Shown one piece after another: positions 26,073 to 35,851 of a DNA stretch of 64,000 nucleotides. Made by a program: the position numbers and the translations under genes. The stretch spans positions 1-64,000 of the forward strand of contig NZ_NSLB01000005.1 of assembly GCF_002304225.1 (NCBI RefSeq), given 5' to 3'. The notes beneath the pieces were generated by a model. The model ran no database searches. It was not told where the DNA came from and saw nothing but the letters and a program-made list of their open reading frames with translations. Numbering within the stretch: the first letter of the stretch is position 1; each line of letters starts with the position of its first letter. This DNA comes from Pseudomonas sp. HAR-UPW-AIA-41. GTDB taxonomy: Bacteria > Pseudomonadota > Gammaproteobacteria > Pseudomonadales > Pseudomonadaceae.

Positions 26073-26579
26073 ATGAACAAGCAACTGCTGGGCAAGGGAT
26101 TGATGGTGGCGGTACTGGCAAGCATGAGCCTGGGCGCTCACGCGGCAGCGGCCGGCGGTAACGGCTGCGGCTGGGGCAATATGCTGTTCGAAGGCCAGAG
26201 CGGCATGGCTCCGCACTTCCTCGCCACGACCACCAACGGCACCTCGGGTAATGCCACCTTCGGCATGACTTCGGGGACCAATGGCTGCGACACCAGCGTC
26301 AAGCTGGGCTATGGCGGCCGCTCCATGCTGGCGATGAACGGCATGCTGGAGACCATCGCCGAAGACATGGCCCAGGGCCAGGGCGAGGCGCTGGACGCCT
26401 ATGCCACCCTGCTGGGCATCGAGGCGCAGGACCGGGCGCATTTTGCCCAGGTGACCCAGCAGCACTTTGGCGAAATCTTCAGTAGCCAGGGCGCCACCGG
26501 TGATCAGGTGCTGGCGGCCACTCTGGAGGTGATGAGCCGCGACGCCAAGCTGGCCCGATATACCCGTCAGCCCGCCTGA
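26073..26579 (+). CDS. DUF3015-family exported protein
   Basis: A 168-residue secreted protein with a signal peptide ending GAHAAAA. The mature part has the family pattern GNGCGWGNMLFEGQSG near the N-terminus, ATTTNGTSGNATFGMTSGT, then a conserved CDTSVKL with a paired cysteine. It is known only as DUF3015, common in Pseudomonas. GGAG at 26063-26066 favours the ATG at 26073 (or the one immediately before). It is divergent from the DUF3142 gene and ends at a strong terminator shared with glyA. Function unknown. Confidence 0.85.
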   Translation: MNKQLLGKGLMVAVLASMSLGAHAAAAGGNGCGWGNMLFEGQSGMAPHFLATTTNGTSGNATFGMTSGTNGCDTSVKLGYGGRSMLAMNGMLETIAEDMAQGQGEALDAYATLLGIEAQDRAHFAQVTQQHFGEIFSSQGATGDQVLAATLEVMSRDAKLARYTRQPA

Positions 26580-26600
26580 CGCTTTCAGGCGAGCACAAAA

Positions 26601-26622
26601 AAGCCCGGCATCTGCCGGGCTT
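26601..26622. terminator. Bidirectional terminator (DUF3015 gene / glyA)
   Basis: AAGCCCGGCA, TC, TGCCGGGCTT: a perfect 10-base stem flanked by A-tract on the left and T-tract on the right. It serves the DUF3015 gene on the plus strand and glyA on the minus strand. Confidence 0.92.
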
Positions 26623-26643
26623 TTTCTTGAACAGGCGGGACGC

Positions 26644-27897
26644 TTATTTGCCGTATACCGGCAGACGGGCGCAGACGGCCTTGACCTTCTCGCGTACGGC
26701 GTCGATGACCGACTCGTCGCCCATGTTCTGCAGGATGTCGCAGATCCAGCCGGCCAGCTCGCGGCACTCGGCTTCGCCGAAACCACGGGTGGTAACGGCC
26801 GGAGTACCGATGCGCAGGCCGGAGGTGACGAAGGGCGAGCGCGGATCGTTCGGCACGCTGTTCTTGTTCACGGTGATGTAGGCACGACCCAGAGCAGCGT
26901 CGGCGTCCTTACCGGTGATGTCCTGCTTGATCAGCGACAGCAGGAACAGGTGGTTCTGAGTACCACCGGAAACCACGTCGAAACCGCGCTCGATGAACAC
27001 GGCTGCCATGGCCTGGGCGTTCTTCACCACCTGCTGCTGGTAAGCCTTGAACTCAGGCTGCAGCGCTTCCTTGAAGCACACGGCCTTGGCGGCAATGACG
27101 TGCTCCAGCGGGCCGCCCTGGCCGCCCGGGAAGACGGCGGAGTTCAGCTTCTTCTCGATCTCTTCATTGGCCTTGGCCAGGATCAGGCCGCCACGCGGGC
27201 CGCGCAGGGTCTTGTGGGTGGTGGTGGTGACCACGTCGGCGAACGGTACCGGGTTCGGGTACACGCCGGCGGCAACCAGACCGGCCACGTGGGCCATGTC
27301 GACGAACAGGTAGGCACCGACCTTGTCGGCGATGGCGCGGAAGCGGGCGAAGTCCAGCACCTGCGAGTAGGCGCTGAAGCCGGCGATGATCATCTTCGGC
27401 TGGTGCTCGACGGCCAGACGCTCAACTTCGTCGTAGTCGATCAGGCCGGCGTCGGTGATGCCGTACTGCACGGCGTTGTAGATCTTGCCGGAGAAGTTGA
27501 CGGTGGCGCCGTGGGTCAGGTGACCGCCGTGGGCCAGGCTCATGCCCAGTACGGTGTCGCCCGGCTTGACCAGCGCCTGGAATACGGCAGCGTTGGCCTG
27601 GGAGCCTGCGTGCGGCTGAACGTTGGCGTAGTCAGCGCCGAACAGCTGCTTGGCGCGGTCGATGGCCAGCTGCTCGACGATGTCGACGTACTCGCAACCA
27701 CCGTAGTAGCGCTTGCCCGGGTAGCCTTCGGCGTACTTGTTGGTCAGCACGCTGCCCTGGGCTTCCATGACGGCCGGGCTGGTGTAGTTTTCCGAGGCGA
27801 TCAGCTCGATGTGATGTTCCTGGCGCTGGGCTTCTTGCTCCATCGCGGCAAACAGGTCGGCGTCGAAACGGGCGAGGGTCAAATCACGGCTGAACAT
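26644..27897 (-). CDS. glyA: Serine hydroxymethyltransferase
   Basis: Interconverts serine plus tetrahydrofolate with glycine plus methylene-THF, the main one-carbon source. The 417-residue PLP enzyme shows [59 protein letters not shown], the PLP lysine in [14 protein letters not shown], and [14 protein letters not shown] near the C-terminus. Length and motifs are standard. Together with the neighbouring morA gene this matches the glyA3-morA pair I remember from PAO1. A long palindromic repeat lies in its upstream region. Confidence 0.97.
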   Translation of the reverse strand: MFSRDLTLARFDADLFAAMEQEAQRQEHHIELIASENYTSPAVMEAQGSVLTNKYAEGYPGKRYYGGCEYVDIVEQLAIDRAKQLFGADYANVQPHAGSQANAAVFQALVKPGDTVLGMSLAHGGHLTHGATVNFSGKIYNAVQYGITDAGLIDYDEVERLAVEHQPKMIIAGFSAYSQVLDFARFRAIADKVGAYLFVDMAHVAGLVAAGVYPNPVPFADVVTTTTHKTLRGPRGGLILAKANEEIEKKLNSAVFPGGQGGPLEHVIAAKAVCFKEALQPEFKAYQQQVVKNAQAMAAVFIERGFDVVSGGTQNHLFLLSLIKQDITGKDADAALGRAYITVNKNSVPNDPRSPFVTSGLRIGTPAVTTRGFGEAECRELAGWICDILQNMGDESVIDAVREKVKAVCARLPVYGK

Positions 27898-27937
27898 GGG
27901 CGGTCACCTGGAAAATCAGCTGGGCGGAAGAAATAAG

Positions 27938-28075
27938 AACCTGTTCAAAGCCTGCTGCGCGTCGGAAAAACTGCGTTGAAAGTGGCTTCGGAATGCTCAT
28001 TTACAACTCGTAAACTCCGCTTCCTCAGCCACTTTCGCCTTGTTTTTCTCTAGCTCGCGAGGCTTTGAACAGGTT
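27938..28075. repeat. 138-bp imperfect palindromic intergenic element
   Basis: The segment begins AACCTGTTCAAAGCCT and ends with the exact reverse complement, AGGCTTTGAACAGGTT. Inside, the arms continue to pair through GGAAAAAC / GTTTTTC and a perfect GAAAGTGGCT / AGCCACTTTC, up to a central GTAAAC/GTTTAC-like apex. The whole would fold as one long hairpin. It fills the space between glyA (start 27897) and morA (end 28177), carries no ORF, and looks like a miniature inverted-repeat or extragenic palindromic element. Confidence 0.85.
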
Positions 28076-28176
28076 TTAAGGGGGCGAATTCTAACCTATC
28101 TGCCCGTCCCTGGCATATGAATGGCCGTCATGTCGCAGACAAGCGGGGCTCATCGGCAGGGCCGGCAGGGTTCGCC

Positions 28177-31100
28177 TCAGTTGAGCATGAACAGCGCCGG
28201 GCCGCTGAACAGCTGGCTGAACTGGCTGGCCGGCATCGGCTTGCCGAACAGGTAGCCCTGCACCTGATCGCAGCCATGCTCGCGGAGGAAGTCCAGCTGG
28301 GCCTGGGTTTCCACGCCTTCGGCGATCACCGCCAGATTCAGGCTGTGGGCCATGGCGATGATGGCGCGGGCGATCTGCGCATCCTGCTCGCCGTCGGGCA
28401 GACCGTCGACGAAGCCACGATCGATCTTCAGCACGTCGATGGGGAACTGCTTGAGGTAGTTGAGCGAGCTGTAGCCGGTGCCGAAGTCGTCTACGGCAAT
28501 GCACAGGCCGAGGCGCTTGAGGCCGGCGAGGATCTGCAGGGTCTCGGCCACGTCATGCATCAGAATACTTTCGGTCAGCTCCATTTCCAGTGCGGTGGAG
28601 GGGAGCTGGTGCTCCAGCAGGATGCGCGAGATGCGCAGGGCCAACTGGCCATCAGCAAACTGCCGTGCCGAGAGGTTTACCGAGACCTTGGGAATGTTCA
28701 TGCCGGCAGCCTGCCAGCGTTTCATCTGCGCGCAGGCTTCGGCCAGTACCCAGTCGCCCACCTGCACCACCAGACCGAGCTCTTCCAGAACCGGGATGAA
28801 CTCTGCAGGTGGTACCAGACCGCGGGTCGGATGCTGCCAGCGCAACAAGGCCTCGGCGCCGGTCAGGCAGCGGCCGTCACCGGAAAACTGCGGCTGGTAG
28901 TAGAGCGTGAACTGACCTTGTTCAAGGGCATGGCGAAGGTCACTCTCCAGCTCGAGGCGTTCCAGAGCCCGGGCGTTCATCTCGGCCTGATAGAACTGGA
29001 AGTTGTTCTTGCCCATTTCCTTGGCGTGGTACATCGCCGTGTCGGCGTTCTTCATCAACTGGCTCAGTTCCTGGCCGTCCTGCGGGCTCAGGGCGATGCC
29101 GATACTGGCCGTGACGAAGAACTCACGTCCTTCCAGGAGGAAGGGCTGGGCCATGCTGGTGAGAATGGCTTCTGCCACGTGGATGGCGCGATTCAGCGCG
29201 CCCTCGCGGGTGCTGCGCGAGGCCAGCAGCAGGGTGAACTCGTCACCGCCCATGCGCGCCACGGTTTCCTCTTCATCGACGCAGCCGAGCAGGCGCGCTG
29301 CCACTTCCTTGAGCATGCGGTCGCCGGCAGCATGGCCGAGGGAGTCGTTGATCGGCTTGAAGCGGTCTAGGTCAAGGAACATCAGCACCAGCCACTCACC
29401 ATGCCGTTCGGCATGCTGCAGGGCACTGTGCAGACGGTCCTGGAACAGGCTGCGGTTGGGCAGTTGGGTCAACACATCGTAGTAGGCCAGACGGTGAATA
29501 CGTTGCTCGCTGGCTTTGCGCTCGCTGATGTCGCTGAAGAAACACACGTAACTGACCAGATCGCCTTCGTCGTCACGGATGGCGGTGATACCGATCCATG
29601 CAGGGTACAGGTCGCCCTGTTTGCGCTTGAGCCAGATCTCGCCTTCCCAGCTGCCACGCCGCTCCAGGTGATCGATGATGTACTGCAGGGCGCCAGCTTG
29701 CTGATGGTTGGCCGTGAGCACGCCGGGGTGTCTATCGAGCACTTCGCTGGCCTGATAGCCCGTAATACGGGCGAAGGCGTGGTTGACCTGAACAATCGCG
29801 CCAGTAGGGTCGGTGACCAGGATTGCCGCCGTGGAGTGCTCGAACACCGTGGCGGCCATGCGCAGGTCTTTTTCCGCCCGACGCTGCTGGCTGATGTCGC
29901 GGGCGATACAGTGCAGACCGAGGAAGCGACCGCGCTCATCCCACATCAGCATCAGGCGCACTTCGACGGGAATTTTCTGTCCGTCTGCGCGCAGGCAGTC
30001 AAAGAAGAACTGCTGCGAGCCAAGCTGGCGCAGTTGGTTTAGCGCCTCGGGTTGTCCCGCTGCGGCTCGGATACGCTCAAGCAATTCAATGATGCCGGTG
30101 ATCTGTGCCGGGTTGGCCGCGGTCTGCAACATGCCATGCTGCATAATCCATTCGCTGCTGTAACCGATAGCTTCTTCGACAGAGGAGCTGACGTAGTTGA
30201 GCTGCAATTGGGCGTCAGTGGTGTAGATAACGTCACTGGTGCTCTCGGCCAGCAGGCGGTAGCGCCGCTCGTTCTCGCGCAGCGATTCGCGGTCTTCGAT
30301 CTGTGCGGTGATGTCCTTGGCGATGCCGATGAGACGACTGACGCGTCCCTGACTGTCGCGCGCCAGTGCCTGCTCGCGGATGTCGAACCAGTGCCAGCTG
30401 CCGTCTCGATGGCGCCAGCGCAGTTCGAACTGCATCAGTACCTGATTGCCAACCACCTGCTGGATGTTGCGCATGCGCTGGTACAGCTCGACATCATCGG
30501 GGTGGAGAATCTTTTCCCACAACTTGTCGCCCAAGGCGCGCAGTTCGGCCTTGCTGTAGCCGAGCTGTGGGCCGAGGTGGTTGTTGCTGAACATCACTCG
30601 TTTGCCGGGGATGTCATGAACGTAGAGCGTATCCGGCACCGCGCGCACCACCTCGGACCAGAAGCGCTCGCGCTCGATCAGCGAGACTTCGATGCGCTTG
30701 CGGCTGGTGATGTCGCTGAAGCCCAGGGTTACCGCGTGGTAGTCCTGAAGCATCTCCGGCAGGCGCATCACCAGCCACAGGTGGCGCTCGTGACCCTGCG
30801 GCGTGTGGATACGGGTTTCCAGTTCCAGCTGGGTCTGTCCACTGATCACCGCCGTAATCAGTTGGAAGGTATGACCGCCGCTAGCCAGGCTATCGCGCTG
30901 CAGCAGGTACTGATTAACCTGGTTCTGCTCGGCAATGCCCAGTAGGCGCAAGGCGATCTGGTTGGCTTCGGTGATGCGCAGCTGGGCCAGCAGCTCGTCG
31001 TGACGTTCTGGGTGATCGTTCAGCCAGCGTTCCAGGGCGGTGGCGCTGAAAATGCGTTGCTGGTGGAGGAACTGGCGAAGACCGAGCAGATCCAGCACGC

Positions 31101-32400
31101 ACAGAGCGGTACTGCTGCCCTCGAAGATGTCCTGATAGCGTCGGCGGGTCTCCTGCATAACACGCAGCGCCTGCTGCTGTTCGGTGACGTCGCGTAGCAC
31201 CCAGACATAACCGAGCAGGCGGGCATTCTCGCTGAGTTCGCTGCGGGTCACGGCGAATTGGCGAGCCTGGCCGTTCTGCAGAATCTGGATGATCTCCGGC
31301 TGCTCTTCACTGAATAGCGCACTGGCACTGAGTAGCAGTGGGTCCAGACCCGGAACCAGGCTGCGCAGTGGTCGCCCGCTGGCGTGGGCGCTGGACAGAC
31401 CGAACATGGCCTCGGCCTGAGGGTTCAGGTAGGTCAGAAGGCCATCTGGGTCGCTGACCAGTACGCGCTCTTCAATCGCGCCGAGGGCGCTGGCGGCCTG
31501 ATGCAGACTGCGCCGCGAGGCGGCGTTGAGCTCGCGCAGGCCGCGCTGCTCACGTTGCAGGCCATACAGGGTGATCAGGGTCAGGGCGCTGATCAGGGTG
31601 AACAACAGCAGTTTCCCCGCCATGCTCGGCAGCAGCCTAGCCTGCAGGTTGCGTGGGTCGAAGAGGGTGCGTAATTGCCAGTCAGTGCCCTGTACGTTCT
31701 GGGTGCTCAGGGTTAGCCCTTGGTCTTCGGCGCTCACCGGCACGCTGATGGGGCTGCTGCGTGCCTGGCCGAGGCTGCGGGTGAGGATGCGTTCGCTGGG
31801 CTGATCTTCGAGCAGCCAGGCATATTGCTGTCGCTCGCCCAGCTGCAGGGTTTGACTGAGTAGCTCCAGCGGCAGGCGCAGAACCCAGGAGGCGCTTCTG
31901 CCATCGTCCGGGTGTTCCTGCAGCAACAGGTAGATCATGCCGCCACTCTCACCGCTGAAGGCGTAGTGATAAGGCTGTGAGTGGTGGATGCGGTGCAGGC
32001 GTTGAATAAACTGCGAGTCGTTGACCTGATGACTGTCGTAGAGGCGCTGACCCTGATGGTCAAGATAGGTCAGGCTGTGCAAGCCGGGAAAAATACTGGT
32101 CAGTGCAGCTGCCAGTTGCAGACGATCATGGTTGTCGTTCTGGCGAATGATGGCCAGAGCCGAATGGGCCTTGAACTGCAAACTCAGCTCCAGATCCTGG
32201 CCCAGGTGGCTGACGTATTCCTCGCTGCGTTCGCGCTGATTGTTTTCCAGTTGCTGGAACTCGGCACGTAATTGCCAAACCAGCACGCCCAGCATCAGCA
32301 GCACCAGGGCGACCAGAGCGCCTTTCAGCGGGCCGCGCACAGGCAAACCGCTGGCATCGGTCAGGTGGCGAGGTGGGCGCTGGTGAGCGGGAACTTGCAC
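28177..32400 (-). CDS. morA: MorA-type membrane PAS-GGDEF-EAL protein
   Basis: A 1407-residue c-di-GMP enzyme. Two membrane helices (about 26-45 and 265-285) flank a periplasmic sensor domain. About five PAS domains follow (near 305, 425, 580, 715 and 845), then a diguanylate cyclase with intact GGDEF (1051-1055, in RMGGDEFTLL) and a phosphodiesterase with intact EAL (1183-1185, in EALLRWQHP), DDFGTGYSSL and AVIAEGVET. Both activities look possible. Size (PAO1 MorA about 1415), domain order and adjacency to glyA support MorA, which controls motility and biofilm formation. It has the lone long reading frame in the region. Confidence 0.85.
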   Translation of the reverse strand: MQVPAHQRPPRHLTDASGLPVRGPLKGALVALVLLMLGVLVWQLRAEFQQLENNQRERSEEYVSHLGQDLELSLQFKAHSALAIIRQNDNHDRLQLAAALTSIFPGLHSLTYLDHQGQRLYDSHQVNDSQFIQRLHRIHHSQPYHYAFSGESGGMIYLLLQEHPDDGRSASWVLRLPLELLSQTLQLGERQQYAWLLEDQPSERILTRSLGQARSSPISVPVSAEDQGLTLSTQNVQGTDWQLRTLFDPRNLQARLLPSMAGKLLLFTLISALTLITLYGLQREQRGLRELNAASRRSLHQAASALGAIEERVLVSDPDGLLTYLNPQAEAMFGLSSAHASGRPLRSLVPGLDPLLLSASALFSEEQPEIIQILQNGQARQFAVTRSELSENARLLGYVWVLRDVTEQQQALRVMQETRRRYQDIFEGSSTALCVLDLLGLRQFLHQQRIFSATALERWLNDHPERHDELLAQLRITEANQIALRLLGIAEQNQVNQYLLQRDSLASGGHTFQLITAVISGQTQLELETRIHTPQGHERHLWLVMRLPEMLQDYHAVTLGFSDITSRKRIEVSLIERERFWSEVVRAVPDTLYVHDIPGKRVMFSNNHLGPQLGYSKAELRALGDKLWEKILHPDDVELYQRMRNIQQVVGNQVLMQFELRWRHRDGSWHWFDIREQALARDSQGRVSRLIGIAKDITAQIEDRESLRENERRYRLLAESTSDVIYTTDAQLQLNYVSSSVEEAIGYSSEWIMQHGMLQTAANPAQITGIIELLERIRAAAGQPEALNQLRQLGSQQFFFDCLRADGQKIPVEVRLMLMWDERGRFLGLHCIARDISQQRRAEKDLRMAATVFEHSTAAILVTDPTGAIVQVNHAFARITGYQASEVLDRHPGVLTANHQQAGALQYIIDHLERRGSWEGEIWLKRKQGDLYPAWIGITAIRDDEGDLVSYVCFFSDISERKASEQRIHRLAYYDVLTQLPNRSLFQDRLHSALQHAERHGEWLVLMFLDLDRFKPINDSLGHAAGDRMLKEVAARLLGCVDEEETVARMGGDEFTLLLASRSTREGALNRAIHVAEAILTSMAQPFLLEGREFFVTASIGIALSPQDGQELSQLMKNADTAMYHAKEMGKNNFQFYQAEMNARALERLELESDLRHALEQGQFTLYYQPQFSGDGRCLTGAEALLRWQHPTRGLVPPAEFIPVLEELGLVVQVGDWVLAEACAQMKRWQAAGMNIPKVSVNLSARQFADGQLALRISRILLEHQLPSTALEMELTESILMHDVAETLQILAGLKRLGLCIAVDDFGTGYSSLNYLKQFPIDVLKIDRGFVDGLPDGEQDAQIARAIIAMAHSLNLAVIAEGVETQAQLDFLREHGCDQVQGYLFGKPMPASQFSQLFSGPALFMLN

Positions 32401-32624
32401 GTTATAGGCCTGCTTCTACGGCGATTGGGCAGGAAAGCGGGAGCCACTGGCATCGGCTGCTTGCAAGCATGCCTGCTAGCGCGGCGAAGTGCCAGTACAG
32501 GCGACGAGCGTGGTTTGCCCGCGGGCCTGCATTCCGGTAGCTTTGCGCCACGCGCGCGGGCAGGCGACCTGAACAGCACAGGCCGCCCCCGGCAGTTCCT
32601 CATTTTTCCGCAACAAGGTCAGTC

Positions 32625-34292
32625 ATGGCTCAATACGTCTACAGCATGCACCGGGTGAGCAAGGTCGTTCCCCCCAAGCGTGAAATCCTCAAAGACATCT
32701 CCCTGTCGTTCTTCCCCGGCGCCAAGATCGGTGTGCTGGGCCTGAACGGTGCCGGTAAATCCACCCTGCTGCGCATCATGGCCGGCGTCGACACCGAGAT
32801 CGACGGCGAAGCCCGCCCGATGCCCGGCATCAAGGTCGGCTACCTGCCTCAGGAGCCGCAGCTAGACCCGCAGAAGACCGTGCGTGACATCGTTGAAGAG
32901 GCGGTCGGCGAGATCAAGCAGGCTCAGGCCCGTCTGGACGAGGTCTATGCCGCCTACGCCGAGCCGGATGCCGACTTCGATGCCCTGGCTGCCGAGCAGG
33001 CCAAGCTGGAAGCCATCCTGCAAAGCGCCGACGGTCACAACCTGGAGCGTCAGCTGGATGTGGCTGCCGATGCCCTGCGCCTTCCCGCCTGGGACGCCAA
33101 GATCGAGCACCTCTCCGGTGGCGAGAAGCGCCGCGTGGCGCTGTGCCGTCTGCTGCTGTCGGCCCCGGACATGCTGCTGCTGGACGAACCGACCAACCAC
33201 CTGGACGCCGACTCGGTGGCCTGGCTGGAGCACTTCCTCCACGACTTCCCCGGCACCGTGGTGGCCATTACCCACGACCGTTACTTCCTCGACAACGTCG
33301 CCGGCTGGATCCTCGAACTGGACCGCGGTCACGGCATTCCGTATGAGGGCAACTACTCTGGCTGGCTGGATTCCAAGGCTGCCCGTCTGGCTCAGGAAGC
33401 CAAGCAGGAGTCGTCCCACGCCAAGGCCATGAAGGCCGAACTGGAGTGGGTGCGCCAGGGCGCCAAGGGCCGTCAGGCCAAGTCCAAGGCCCGTCTGCAG
33501 CGCTTTGAGGAAATGCAGTCGCAGGAATTCCAGAAGCGCAGCGAGACCAACGAGATCTACATCCCGGCCGGTCCGCGTCTGGGTGACAAGGTCATCGAGT
33601 TCAAGAACGTCTGCAAAGGCTACGGCGACCGCGTACTGATCGACGACCTGTCTTTCAGCATCCCCAAAGGCGCCATCGTCGGCGTGATCGGTGGTAACGG
33701 TGCCGGTAAGTCGACCCTGTTCCGCATGATCATGGGCAAGGAGCAGCCGGATTCGGGCAGCATCGAAATCGGTGAAACCGTGCAACTGGCCAGCGTCGAT
33801 CAGAGCCGCGACAACCTCGACGGCAGCAAGACCGTTTGGGAGCAGGTCTCCGACGGCTTCGACATGATCAAGGTCGGCAACTACGAGGTGCCGTCGCGTG
33901 GTTATGTCGGTCGCTTCAACTTCAAGGGCGCCGACCAGCAGAAGTTCGTCAAGGACCTCTCCGGTGGTGAGCGCGGCCGTCTGCACCTGGCCCTGACCCT
34001 GAAGCAGGGCGGCAACGTGCTGCTGCTCGACGAACCGTCCAACGACCTCGACGTGGAAACCCTGCGTGCCCTGGAAGAAGCGCTGCTGGACTTCCCGGGC
34101 GTGGCCGTGGTGATCTCCCACGACCGTTGGTTCCTCGACCGTATCGCTACCCACATCCTCTCCTACGAGGACGATGGCAAGGTGTACTTCTTCGAAGGCA
34201 ACTACACCGAGTTCGAAGCCGACCGCAAGAAACGTCTCGGCGATGCGGCCTCCCAGCCCCATCGTGTGCGTTACAAGAAGCTGGCGCAGTAA
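32625..34292 (+). CDS. ettA: Energy-dependent translational throttle protein EttA
   Basis: An ABC-F ATPase that binds the ribosomal E site and gates the first elongation step according to ATP/ADP. The 555 residues equal the E. coli length. Two ATPase domains show GLNGAGKSTLLR and GGNGAGKSTLFR (Walker A), LSGGEKRRVALCRLL and LSGGERGRLHLAL (signature), and LLLDEPTNHLDADSV and LLLDEPSNDLDVETL (Walker B). The linker between them (about 245-320) contains SSHAKAMKAELEWVRQGAKG, the P-site-tRNA-interacting arm. There are no membrane segments. It is divergent from morA and ends at a strong terminator. Confidence 0.96.
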   Translation: MAQYVYSMHRVSKVVPPKREILKDISLSFFPGAKIGVLGLNGAGKSTLLRIMAGVDTEIDGEARPMPGIKVGYLPQEPQLDPQKTVRDIVEEAVGEIKQAQARLDEVYAAYAEPDADFDALAAEQAKLEAILQSADGHNLERQLDVAADALRLPAWDAKIEHLSGGEKRRVALCRLLLSAPDMLLLDEPTNHLDADSVAWLEHFLHDFPGTVVAITHDRYFLDNVAGWILELDRGHGIPYEGNYSGWLDSKAARLAQEAKQESSHAKAMKAELEWVRQGAKGRQAKSKARLQRFEEMQSQEFQKRSETNEIYIPAGPRLGDKVIEFKNVCKGYGDRVLIDDLSFSIPKGAIVGVIGGNGAGKSTLFRMIMGKEQPDSGSIEIGETVQLASVDQSRDNLDGSKTVWEQVSDGFDMIKVGNYEVPSRGYVGRFNFKGADQQKFVKDLSGGERGRLHLALTLKQGGNVLLLDEPSNDLDVETLRALEEALLDFPGVAVVISHDRWFLDRIATHILSYEDDGKVYFFEGNYTEFEADRKKRLGDAASQPHRVRYKKLAQ

Positions 34293-34304
34293 GCGTTCAG
34301 CTGC

Positions 34305-34340
34305 AAACAAGAACGGCGCCGCAAGGCGCCGTTCTTGTTT
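34305..34340 (+). terminator. Strong terminator after ettA
   Basis: AAACAAGAACGGCGCC, loop GCAA, GGCGCCGTTCTTGTTT: a perfect 16-base stem ending in TTGTTT, 13 bases after the ettA stop. Confidence 0.93.
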
Positions 34341-34427
34341 GGGTGTTTGGTTGCGTGGGCGAAGCGGTACGAGTCGCCAGAGTGGTGATGACGTCCTGTT
34401 GAGGCTGCGTTTGGGGCGATACCCTGG

Positions 34428-34463
34428 CCCGGCCATCTATGGCCGGGCGAAGCAGTGCTTCGC
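34428..34463. repeat. Two adjacent perfect palindromes
   Basis: CCCGGCCAT-CT-ATGGCCGGG (34428-34447) and GCGAAGC-AGT-GCTTCGC (34447-34463) share one base and lie between convergent ettA and the thioesterase gene. They could terminate the minus-strand transcript or be an extragenic palindrome. Confidence 0.6.
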
Positions 34464-34473
34464 CTGATCGGGC

Positions 34474-34911
34474 TCACCCTGCCTGGTTGATCAACACCTC
34501 TGAGGCGCCGCGCTCGAAGGCGTCCCGAATGTCTTGCGGAATCGGCGTCTTCTGGAAGGTGGTGGCATCGACCATCACGTAGGTGGTGTCGGCTCGCGCT
34601 ACGGGGCGCAGGCCGTTCTCGGCGCGGATTTCGAAGTGCAGGGTGAAGGACGTGGTGCCCAGGCTCTGGCACTGCACGCCAATCAGCAGCACCTCGTCAA
34701 AGCGTGCCGGTCCCTGCCATTCAATGAGCTGACGTACCACCTGGCTGTCCAAGCCGCGTTCGATCAGCGCCTGGTAGCTGCCGAACAGGGCGCGGTAGAA
34801 CTCGGTGGCGGCGATGTCGATGTAGTCGCCGTAGCGCGCATTGAACACCACCTGCTGTGCATCGCACTCGCCATAGCGCACCCGCAGGCGCAGGCGAAAG
34901 GGCGCGCTCAT
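34474..34911 (-). CDS. Acyl-CoA thioesterase (YbgC/FadM-type hotdog fold)
   Basis: A 145-residue single hotdog-domain thioesterase. The family active site is visible near the N-terminus: RVRYGECDAQQVVFNARYGDYID, with the Asp (ECDA) acting in 4-hydroxybenzoyl-CoA-type thioesterases. It probably hydrolyses an acyl-CoA in the cytoplasm; the chain length is unknown. Its ATG overlaps the stop of the upstream thioredoxin-like gene (ATGA), so the two are co-translated. Confidence 0.88.
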   Translation of the reverse strand: MSAPFRLRLRVRYGECDAQQVVFNARYGDYIDIAATEFYRALFGSYQALIERGLDSQVVRQLIEWQGPARFDEVLLIGVQCQSLGTTSFTLHFEIRAENGLRPVARADTTYVMVDATTFQKTPIPQDIRDAFERGASEVLINQAG

Positions 34912-35783
34912 CAGTACAGAGCCTGATACAGCTTGCGCCGGTAGGCGGTGACCAGCGGGTGATCGCTGCCGAGCAGGTCGAACACCTGCAGCAGGGTTTT
35001 GTGCGGCAGGCCGTTCTCGTAGCCGCGGTTGCGCACGAACAGCCGCAGCAGGGCATCCAGCGCCGGCTCGTACTGCTGGCGTGCCAGTTGCCAGATGGCC
35101 AGCTGGTAGGCCGCCTCGTCATCCTGCTCGTTCTGCGCTAGGCGCGATTTCAGCGTGGCAGCCTCCGGCAGCTGCTCGACCTGGCGCAGGAAGGTCAGCT
35201 GCGCCTTGGCGCCGGCCAGGGCCTGCTTGTGTTCGTCGCCCTTCACCGCATTGAGCACGGCCTCGGCCTCGCCCAGCTCACCACGTTCGGCCAGGCAGCG
35301 GGCGTAGAGGATCAGTGCCGCGCCGTTCTCGTTGTTCTCGGTCAGCACCTGCTTGAGCAGGGCTTCGGCTTCACCGATGCGGCCTTCGGCGAACAGCGCC
35401 TGGGCGGCTTCCATCGGGTCGGCGGCCAGGGGTGCCGGTTCGGTCACATGGGGTTTGAGCATCTCGCGGATGGCAGACTCCGGCTGGGCGCCGGCAAAGC
35501 CGTCAACCGGCTGGCCGTCTTTGAACAGCACCACGGTCGGCAGGCTGCGGATGCCGAAGCGCATGACGATGTCCTGTTCGATATCGCAGTTGACCTTGGC
35601 CAGCAGCAGTTCGCCGCGGTACTCCTCGGTGATCTTGGCCAGCAGCGGCATCAGAGCCTTGCACGGCGCACACCACTCGGCCCAGAAGTCCACCAGCACC
35701 GGCTTGTGGAAGGAGTTCTCGATGACCAGCTGTTCAAAGCTGGCACTGCCTGCGATGTCGAAGATGTAAGGGGTGTCGCTCAT
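34911..35783 (-). CDS. Thioredoxin-TPR chaperedoxin (CnoX/YbbN-like)
   Basis: A 290-residue two-domain protein: an N-terminal thioredoxin fold (about 1-110) with VDFWAEWCAPCKALMPLLAK, then TPR-like helices (about 125-290). This is the CnoX/YbbN architecture of holdases that protect proteins under chlorine stress and hand them to DnaK and GroEL. E. coli CnoX has SxxC and lacks redox activity; here the CxxC (WCAPC) is complete, so it may also act as a thioredoxin. It is coupled to the thioesterase gene. Confidence 0.9.
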   Translation of the reverse strand: MSDTPYIFDIAGSASFEQLVIENSFHKPVLVDFWAEWCAPCKALMPLLAKITEEYRGELLLAKVNCDIEQDIVMRFGIRSLPTVVLFKDGQPVDGFAGAQPESAIREMLKPHVTEPAPLAADPMEAAQALFAEGRIGEAEALLKQVLTENNENGAALILYARCLAERGELGEAEAVLNAVKGDEHKQALAGAKAQLTFLRQVEQLPEAATLKSRLAQNEQDDEAAYQLAIWQLARQQYEPALDALLRLFVRNRGYENGLPHKTLLQVFDLLGSDHPLVTAYRRKLYQALY

Positions 35784-35851
35784 GTCGGATCTCAGATGGA
35801 GGCGAGGGCAATGCGGCTAAAGATGCGGGCTATGGCGCCGGTATACAAGGG

